Below, one piece after another: positions 57,220 through 64,000 of a DNA stretch of 64,000 nt. The stretch is from NCBI GenBank assembly GCA_002918705.1, contig PQKR01000004.1, positions 1 to 64,000 of the forward strand, written 5' to 3'. This DNA comes from Escherichia sp. ESNIH1 (GTDB lineage Bacteria > Pseudomonadota > Gammaproteobacteria > Enterobacterales > Enterobacteriaceae). The notes beneath the pieces were generated by a model that made no database searches, was not told the origin of the DNA, and worked only from the letters and a program-made list of their open reading frames with translations. Positions within the stretch are counted from its first letter, which is position 1. Every line of letters begins with the position of its first letter. A program made the position numbers and the translations under genes.

Positions 57220-57306
57220 CAGGTCAGGTCATTCATGTACGTATTATCCGCCAGATGAATGTCAGATAATGCGTGAATACATCATACAAATGTTTTTCAG
57301 GTACAA

Positions 57307-57328
57307 AAAAACCCGCCGAAGCGGGTTT
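57307..57328 (-). terminator. Rho-independent terminator of prs
   Basis: AAACCCGC/GCGGGTTT stem with a tetraloop and a T-run on the minus strand, 17 bases beyond the prs stop. Confidence 0.85.
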
Positions 57329-57344
57329 ATAGTCTGCGGAGCGA

Positions 57345-58403
<1,059 letters not shown>

Positions 58404-58460
58404 TCAGAGGTGACGTTGTCACCGAGTCTCAATTAGCTCCGAATGCTCGTTAGAGCATCA

Positions 58461-59324
58461 TTAGAACGCTTCAGGGTGTAGCACTTGCATAAGCGGTGAA
58501 ACGTTTACGCCTCGCGCAACAAAACCCTGCAGCCATTCCGGGGCTTGCTCAAGCACCTGACGAGCGGAGGACTCTGAGTCAAATTCAGCAAAGACGCAGG
58601 CTCCTGTGCCAGTCAGGCGCGACGGCGCGTATTCTAACAGCCAGGAAAGCGCGGCATCAACCTCGCGAAAACGTTTTCTTGCGATAACCTCGCAATCATT
58701 GACGAATTCACAGTTCAGTAACGTGTTAATTGGCCGTTTTGGCGTATTGCGAGGCAAATCAGGATCGTTGAAGATGGCCGGGGTCGAAATATGGACGCCA
58801 GGATGGGCCACCAGATACCATTTTTCGGGCGGATCGACGGGGGTCAGCTCTTCGCCGACGCCCTCGGCAAAGGCCGCATGGCCGTGGACAAACACAGGTA
58901 CGTCCGCGCCAAGCGTCAGCCCCAGCGCCGCCAGCGCATCCACCGACAGCCCGCAGCCCCAGAGATGGTTAAGCGCGACCAGCACCGTCGCCGCGTTAGA
59001 GGAGCCACCCCCCAGTCCGCCGCCCATTGGCAGGCGTTTGTCGATGCGGATATCTGCGCCGCTGCCCTCTGGCAGCGAGTCGCGATCTGCTGCCGCCTGC
59101 TGAAGCAGTTTTGCCGCGCGCACAATCAGGTTATCGCTCTCCGCCACCCCTTGTACCGGCGTCAACAGGCGGATCTTGCCGTCGGTGCGCGGTTCAATGC
59201 TGAGGGTATCGCCGTAGTCGAGAAACTGAAACAGCGTCTGCAGATCGTGATACCCATCGCTACGTTGGCCGGTGATATATAAAAAAAGATTAAGTTTTGC
59301 CGGCGAAGGCCACTGGGTCATCAT
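58461..59324 (-). CDS. ispE: 4-diphosphocytidyl-2-C-methyl-D-erythritol kinase
   Basis: 287 residues (E. coli 283). GHMP kinase with the ATP loop [19 protein letters not shown] and substrate segment [20 protein letters not shown]. Step four of the MEP isoprenoid pathway; essential. Starts within the lolB stop (ATGA), so coupled. Confidence 0.96.
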   Translation of the reverse strand: MMTQWPSPAKLNLFLYITGQRSDGYHDLQTLFQFLDYGDTLSIEPRTDGKIRLLTPVQGVAESDNLIVRAAKLLQQAAADRDSLPEGSGADIRIDKRLPMGGGLGGGSSNAATVLVALNHLWGCGLSVDALAALGLTLGADVPVFVHGHAAFAEGVGEELTPVDPPEKWYLVAHPGVHISTPAIFNDPDLPRNTPKRPINTLLNCEFVNDCEVIARKRFREVDAALSWLLEYAPSRLTGTGACVFAEFDSESSARQVLEQAPEWLQGFVARGVNVSPLMQVLHPEAF

Positions 59325-59944
59325 TTTACAATCCAGTTATCCATCTTCAGTTTGATGCGTTGGCCGTCCTGGTTTAGCTCCATGTTGGACGGCATTGCCG
59401 GCGTTGATTTTGTATCGTAGCCGCCGTAGGTCACCTTCCAGGTCTTCCCGTTCTGGCTGTAGTTAAGCTCGCTCAGGCGGTACTGGCTGTCAAGCTTATA
59501 GTCGGTGGCGTCGCCGGGCAGACCGAGGATCCACTGGCGCAGGCTGTTCAGCGGAATTGGCATGCCGGTCAGCTTGCCAATCATCTCTTCCGCGTCGGTG
59601 GCGGTGTAGTGCTGGCCTTTGTTATCCACCAGCTCTACGCTGCCCGGCCTGGCGTTCAGCTCCAGCTCGGTGCTGCCGAGGGGGTTAGTTAGCAGCAGAC
59701 GGTAGTTATCCTGGCCGGTCTGCTGCCAGAAGAAGCGGGCGTAGACTTTCTGGCTGTCGGAGAGATAAGCAAAGGCGCCACGCGTCTGGTACTGGCTCAG
59801 GTTACGCACCTCTTGCTGATGCTGACGCCACTGCGGCGAGTCCGGACTTTTGCCCGGTCCCTTCGGTGCATTGATAGAACAGGCGGTAAGTACCAGGCTG
59901 GCAAGCGGTAACAGGCGAAGCAGTCGACGGTCCGGTAAAGTCAT
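59321..59944 (-). CDS. lolB: Outer-membrane lipoprotein receptor LolB
   Basis: 207 residues as in E. coli. Lipobox LVLTAC gives Cys22 as the lipidated residue. Takes lipoproteins from LolA and inserts them in the outer membrane; essential. The mid-region [20 protein letters not shown] includes the protruding hydrophobic loop. Divergent from hemA, coupled to ispE. Confidence 0.96.
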   Translation of the reverse strand: MTLPDRRLLRLLPLASLVLTACSINAPKGPGKSPDSPQWRQHQQEVRNLSQYQTRGAFAYLSDSQKVYARFFWQQTGQDNYRLLLTNPLGSTELELNARPGSVELVDNKGQHYTATDAEEMIGKLTGMPIPLNSLRQWILGLPGDATDYKLDSQYRLSELNYSQNGKTWKVTYGGYDTKSTPAMPSNMELNQDGQRIKLKMDNWIVK

Positions 59945-60145
59945 AATGAGGACAAATCCTTGTGGTGCGTTACGGTTATAATCTTTAATGCTAGCGCTGA
60001 GCAGGAATACCGTCTACGTTCAAGTTGTCTTAAATCATGAAATTACCAATTACTCCAAAAGGGGGCTGTCTCTTTTATTGACCCGGCGCATCCTGTATGA
60101 TGCGCACAGACTAACCTTATCAACGCTGGTACTACTCCCGCTGAC

Positions 60146-61402
60146 ATGACTCTTTTAGCGCTCGGCATCAACCATAAAACAGCACCTGTCTCACTGCGGG
60201 AACGCGTTACGTTCACGCCGGACACGCTCGACCAGGCTTTAGAGAGCCTGCTGGCGCAGCCGATGGTGCAGGGTGGGGTGGTACTGTCGACCTGTAACCG
60301 CACAGAGCTCTACCTGAGCGTGGAAGAGCAGGACAACCTGCAGGAAGCGCTCATCCGCTGGCTTTGTGATTATCACCATCTGGACGAAGACGAGCTGCGT
60401 AAAAGCCTCTACTGGCACCAGGACAACGATGCTGTCAGCCACCTGATGCGCGTTGCCAGCGGTCTCGATTCGCTGGTGCTGGGCGAACCGCAGATCCTGG
60501 GCCAGGTGAAAAAAGCCTTCGCCGACTCCAGCCGCGGTCATATCAATGCCAGCGCGCTGGAGCGCATGTTCCAGAAGTCTTTCTCGGTTGCCAAACGGGT
60601 ACGTACCGAAACGGATATCGGGGCCAGCGCCGTGTCGGTGGCCTTTGCCGCCTGTACGCTGGCGCGCCAAATCTTCGAGTCGCTCTCCAGCGTCACGGTG
60701 CTGCTGGTGGGCGCTGGCGAGACCATCGAGCTGGTGGCCCGTCATCTGCGCGAGCATAAGGTGCAGAAGATGATCATCGCCAACCGCACCCGCGAACGCG
60801 CCGAGCTGCTGGCCGATGAGGTGGGCGCAGAGGTGATCTCCCTCAGCGACATCGACGCCCGCCTGCAGGACGCGGATATCATCATCAGCTCTACCGCCAG
60901 CCCGCTGCCGATCATTGGTAAAGGGATGGTTGAGCGCGCGCTGAAATCCCGCCGTAACCAGCCGATGCTGCTGGTGGATATCGCCGTGCCTCGCGACGTC
61001 GAGCCGGAGGTGGGCAAGCTGGCGAACGCCTATCTCTACAGCGTTGATGACTTGCAAAGCATTATTTCGCATAACCTGGCGCAGCGGAAAGCCGCCGCCG
61101 TAGAGGCGGAGACCATCGTCGCTCAGGAGAGCAGCGAGTTTATGGCCTGGCTACGCGCCCAGAGCGCCAGCGAGACGATCCGTGAATTTCGCGGTCAGGC
61201 AGAGCAGGTGCGCGATGAACTCACCGCCAAAGCCCTTGCCGCGCTTGAGCAGGGCGGTGACGCCCAGGCCATTATGCAAGATCTGGCCCGCAAGCTGACC
61301 AACCGCCTGATCCACACGCCAACCAAATCACTTCAGCAGGCTGCCCGTGACGGGGACGACGAACGCCTGCATATTCTACGCAACAGCCTCGGGCTGGAGT
61401 AG
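60146..61402 (+). CDS. hemA: Glutamyl-tRNA reductase
   Basis: 418 residues, the E. coli length. The first committed step of 5-aminolevulinate and haem synthesis. Catalytic Cys50 lies in [14 protein letters not shown]; the NADPH domain has [16 protein letters not shown]. The N-terminal [14 protein letters not shown] is the degradation-controlling segment in enterobacteria. Followed 36 bases later by prfA. Confidence 0.97.
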   Translation: MTLLALGINHKTAPVSLRERVTFTPDTLDQALESLLAQPMVQGGVVLSTCNRTELYLSVEEQDNLQEALIRWLCDYHHLDEDELRKSLYWHQDNDAVSHLMRVASGLDSLVLGEPQILGQVKKAFADSSRGHINASALERMFQKSFSVAKRVRTETDIGASAVSVAFAACTLARQIFESLSSVTVLLVGAGETIELVARHLREHKVQKMIIANRTRERAELLADEVGAEVISLSDIDARLQDADIIISSTASPLPIIGKGMVERALKSRRNQPMLLVDIAVPRDVEPEVGKLANAYLYSVDDLQSIISHNLAQRKAAAVEAETIVAQESSEFMAWLRAQSASETIREFRGQAEQVRDELTAKALAALEQGGDAQAIMQDLARKLTNRLIHTPTKSLQQAARDGDDERLHILRNSLGLE

Positions 61403-61438
61403 CACAACAACCTCTTATTACAGGGTGCATTTACGCCT

Positions 61439-62521
61439 ATGAAGCCTTCTATTGTTGCCAAACTGGAAGCCCTGCATGAACGCCATGAAGAAGTTCAGGC
61501 GCTGCTCGGCGACGCGGGGACCATCGCAGACCAGGATCGCTTTCGCGCGCTGTCGCGTGAATATGCGCAATTAAGCGATGTTTCACGCTGCTTTACTGAC
61601 TGGCGACAGATTCAGGAAGATATCGAAACCGCGCAGATAATGCTCGACGATCCCGAGATGCGCGAGATGGCGCAGGAAGAGCTGCGCGAGCTGAAAGAGA
61701 AGGGTGAAGCCCTCGAGGCGCACCTGCAGGTTCTGCTCCTGCCGAAAGATCCCGATGACGAACGCAACGCTTTCCTTGAAGTCCGCGCCGGGACCGGCGG
61801 TGATGAAGCCGCGCTCTTTGCCGGGGATCTGTTCCGCATGTACAGCCGCTACGCCGAATCCCGCCGCTGGCGCGTGGAGATCATGAGCGCCAACGAAGGC
61901 GAGCATGGCGGATTTAAAGAGGTGATTGCCAAGGTGAGCGGCGAGGGCGTTTACGGCCGCCTGAAGTTTGAATCCGGCGGCCACCGCGTACAGCGCGTCC
62001 CGGCCACCGAGTCGCAGGGGCGTATTCACACCTCGGCCTGCACCGTGGCGCTGATGCCGGAGCTGCCGGAAGCCGAGCTGCCGGACATCAACCCGGCCGA
62101 CCTGCGTATTGACACCTTCCGCTCCTCCGGCGCGGGCGGCCAGCATGTTAACACCACCGACTCGGCGATCCGTATTACCCACCTGCCTACCGGCATCGTG
62201 GTGGAGTGCCAGGACGAGCGTTCCCAGCACAAAAACAAAGCCAAAGCGCTGGCGGTTCTCGGCTCCCGTATCCGTGCGGCAGAGATCGATAAGCGTCAGC
62301 AGGCAGAAGCGTCAACCCGCCGTAATCTGCTGGGCAGCGGCGATCGCAGCGATCGTAACCGGACCTATAACTTCCCGCAGGGGCGCGTCACCGATCACCG
62401 TATCAACCTGACGCTCTACCGTCTGGACGAGGTGATGGAAGGCAAGCTCGATATGCTGATTGAGCCTATCGTGCAGGAGTACCAGGCCGATCAGCTGGCG
62501 GCGCTGGCCGAGCAGGACTAA
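61439..62521 (+). CDS. prfA: Peptide chain release factor 1
   Basis: 360 residues. Reads UAA and UAG; the PxT-type tripeptide lies in the [16 protein letters not shown] region and the catalytic GGQ in [15 protein letters not shown]. The GGQ glutamine is methylated by PrmC, encoded next with a one-base stop/start overlap (TAATG). Confidence 0.98.
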   Translation: MKPSIVAKLEALHERHEEVQALLGDAGTIADQDRFRALSREYAQLSDVSRCFTDWRQIQEDIETAQIMLDDPEMREMAQEELRELKEKGEALEAHLQVLLLPKDPDDERNAFLEVRAGTGGDEAALFAGDLFRMYSRYAESRRWRVEIMSANEGEHGGFKEVIAKVSGEGVYGRLKFESGGHRVQRVPATESQGRIHTSACTVALMPELPEAELPDINPADLRIDTFRSSGAGGQHVNTTDSAIRITHLPTGIVVECQDERSQHKNKAKALAVLGSRIRAAEIDKRQQAEASTRRNLLGSGDRSDRNRTYNFPQGRVTDHRINLTLYRLDEVMEGKLDMLIEPIVQEYQADQLAALAEQD

Positions 62522-63363
62522 TGGATTATCAGCACTGGCTACGCCAGGCGGTCAGCCAGCTTGCGGCAAGCGAAAGTCCTCGCCGCGATGCGGAGATCCT
62601 GCTGGGATTTGTCACCGGCAGAGCGCGGACCTTTATTCTCGCCTTCGGTGAAACCGAGCTGCTGCCTGCCGAGCAGGCGCAGCTTGAGGAACTGCTGGCC
62701 CGTCGCCAACGCGGCGAGCCGGTGGCTCACCTGGTGGGCATACGCGAATTCTGGTCGCTACCGCTGTTTGTCTCTCCGGCCACGCTGATCCCCCGTCCGG
62801 ATACCGAGTGTCTGGTTGAACAGGCGCTGGCGCGCCTGCCCGCAACTCCCTGCGATATTCTCGATTTAGGTACCGGCACCGGCGCGATTGCGCTGGCACT
62901 GGCCAGCGAGCGTCCCGACTGTCATATCACCGCCGTGGATCTGATGCCCGACGCCGTGGCCCTTGCCCGGCGTAACGTCGAGCACTTAGGCATGGCGAAC
63001 GTGACGCTGCTGCAGAGCCACTGGTTCAGCGCGCTCGCTGGACAGCGCTTCGCGACTATCGTCAGCAACCCGCCCTATATTGACGAGCAGGATCCACACC
63101 TTGCCGAAGGTGACGTGCGCTTTGAACCGCGCAGCGCGCTGGTGGCTGCTGATAACGGTCTTGCGGATCTGGCGTGGATTATTGCGCAGGCGCGCGCGTT
63201 TCTGCTGCCTGACGGCTGGCTGCTGCTGGAGCATGGCTGGCAGCAGGGAGAGGCCGTGCGGGCACTTTTTGCTAAAAATCACTACCAGGACGTTGAAACC
63301 ACGCGGGATTACGGCGGCAACGAGCGGCTGACGTTGGGCAGATTATGCCCAACGCATCCATAA
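62521..63363 (+). CDS. prmC: Release factor glutamine methyltransferase PrmC (HemK)
   Basis: 280 residues (E. coli 277). SAM motif ILDLGTGTGAIALALAS and the NPPY active site in IVSNPPYIDEQDPHL. N-terminal helical domain binds the release factor. Translationally coupled to its substrate gene prfA. Confidence 0.97.
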   Translation: MDYQHWLRQAVSQLAASESPRRDAEILLGFVTGRARTFILAFGETELLPAEQAQLEELLARRQRGEPVAHLVGIREFWSLPLFVSPATLIPRPDTECLVEQALARLPATPCDILDLGTGTGAIALALASERPDCHITAVDLMPDAVALARRNVEHLGMANVTLLQSHWFSALAGQRFATIVSNPPYIDEQDPHLAEGDVRFEPRSALVAADNGLADLAWIIAQARAFLLPDGWLLLEHGWQQGEAVRALFAKNHYQDVETTRDYGGNERLTLGRLCPTHP

Positions 63364-63428
63364 GCAAGGCTGACTGAAGCGCCGTTTGGCGTTATCATCA
63401 ACGTCGAATACCGTGACTGGGGTAAGTA

Positions 63429-64000
63429 ATGAGGTCGTTAGCCGATTTCGAATTTAATAAAGCACCGTTATGCGACGGGATGATCCTCGTTTCACAACTT
63501 ATCCGCGACGACTTTCCGTCGCAGTATGTCTGTGATGAACTGGATAAGCTGGTTGCGCTGGCGCGTGAAGAGATAAGCCAGGCGCAGCCGCAGGAAGGAC
63601 AGCTCGAGAAGCTGATCGCACTCTTTTATGGCGACTGGGGTTTTCAGGATTCGCAGGGTGTCTATCGCCTGTCGGATGCGCTGTGGCTTGATAGCGTGCT
63701 GAAAAACCGCCAGGGCAGCGCCGTCTCCCTTGGGGCGATCCTGCTGTGGGTAGCCGAGCAGCTGGATATTCCGCTGAATCCGGTGATCTTCCCGACGCAG
63801 CTGATCCTGCGCGCCGAGTGGCTGGACGGCGAGATGTGGCTGATCAATCCGTTTAACGGCGACACGCTGGACGAGCATACCCTTGAGGTATGGCTGAAGG
63901 GTAATATCAGCCCGATGGCCGAGCTGTTTAACGAGGATCTCGACGAGGCGGATAACGCCGAAGTGATCCGCAAGCTCCTCGACACGCTGAAGTCGGCGCT
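63429..64000 (+). CDS. sirB1: SirB1 (YchA) transglutaminase-like/tetratricopeptide protein, partial
   Basis: The frame runs off the right edge; 190 residues are visible. MRSLADFEFNKAPLCDGMIL and GDWGFQDSQGVYRLSDALWL, LKNRQGSAVSLGAILLWVAE and FPTQLILRAEW are the SirB1/DUF924-like transglutaminase fold of E. coli YchA. Function not defined. In K-12 sirB2 (ychQ) lies between prmC and this gene; here only 65 bases do. Confidence 0.9.
   Translation, partial: MRSLADFEFNKAPLCDGMILVSQLIRDDFPSQYVCDELDKLVALAREEISQAQPQEGQLEKLIALFYGDWGFQDSQGVYRLSDALWLDSVLKNRQGSAVSLGAILLWVAEQLDIPLNPVIFPTQLILRAEWLDGEMWLINPFNGDTLDEHTLEVWLKGNISPMAELFNEDLDEADNAEVIRKLLDTLKSA

Overview
The window is chromosome from a member of the Enterobacteriaceae close to Enterobacter, Lelliottia or Leclercia. 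The basis is synteny and protein similarity to the E. coli K-12 stretch ycgL-ycgM-ycgN-dsbB-fadR-ycgB-dadA-dadX-cvrA-ldcA-emtA-ycgR-ymgE-treA and then ychF-pth-ychH-dauA-prs-ispE-lolB-hemA-prfA-prmC-sirB1, together with REP-type palindromes between genes. No tRNA, rRNA, CRISPR array, transposase or integrase was found. All identifications come from reading sequence and remembered family features; no database search was run.

Layout. 1-2161: AT-rich gtrABC-type O-antigen glucosylation cluster, the third gene cut by the window edge. 2519-15095: conserved core, with nhaB missing between dsbB and fadR relative to K-12. 15150-19124: a TonB-dependent siderophore receptor and periplasmic trehalase. 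19314-51729: a long accessory block between treA and ychF. It holds, in order: a three-gene envelope operon (SH3 lipoprotein, secreted protein, membrane pseudokinase); a paoABCD-type periplasmic molybdenum aldehyde oxidase operon with its own MocA-like gene; a two-gene operon of a CmoA paralogue and an ICMT-like membrane methyltransferase; a broken ubiD-family gene beside MarR- and AraC-type regulators; an MFS transporter; yddG; a GntR-controlled catabolic cluster (DapA-like lyase, aldehyde dehydrogenase, FAD amine oxidase); a DUF3750 gene; an orphan TccC-like Tc-toxin C component with an AT-rich unidentified tail; a ProP-like transporter; an EamA exporter, an XRE regulator and a YbfB-like MFS gene; and an AT-rich McrBC-like two-gene defence module. 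51972-64000: conserved core again, with an added TipAL-type MerR regulator and with sirB2 missing between prmC and sirB1.

How the genes work together. The core part carries alanine catabolism (dadAX), murein recycling (ldcA, emtA), disulfide generation (dsbB), fatty-acid control (fadR), c-di-GMP motility braking (ycgR), translation (prfA, prmC, pth, ychF), tetrapyrrole, isoprenoid and PRPP synthesis, and lipoprotein sorting (lolB). The accessory block is mostly small metabolic and envelope modules, each with its own regulator. The most unusual items are the predicted catalytically dead kinase in a conserved-looking envelope operon, the second CmoA-type enzyme paired with a membrane methyltransferase, the orphan TccC whose tail has a caspase-like His/Cys pattern, and the McrBC-like module bounded by two nearly identical terminator hairpins, one of which is the ychF terminator.
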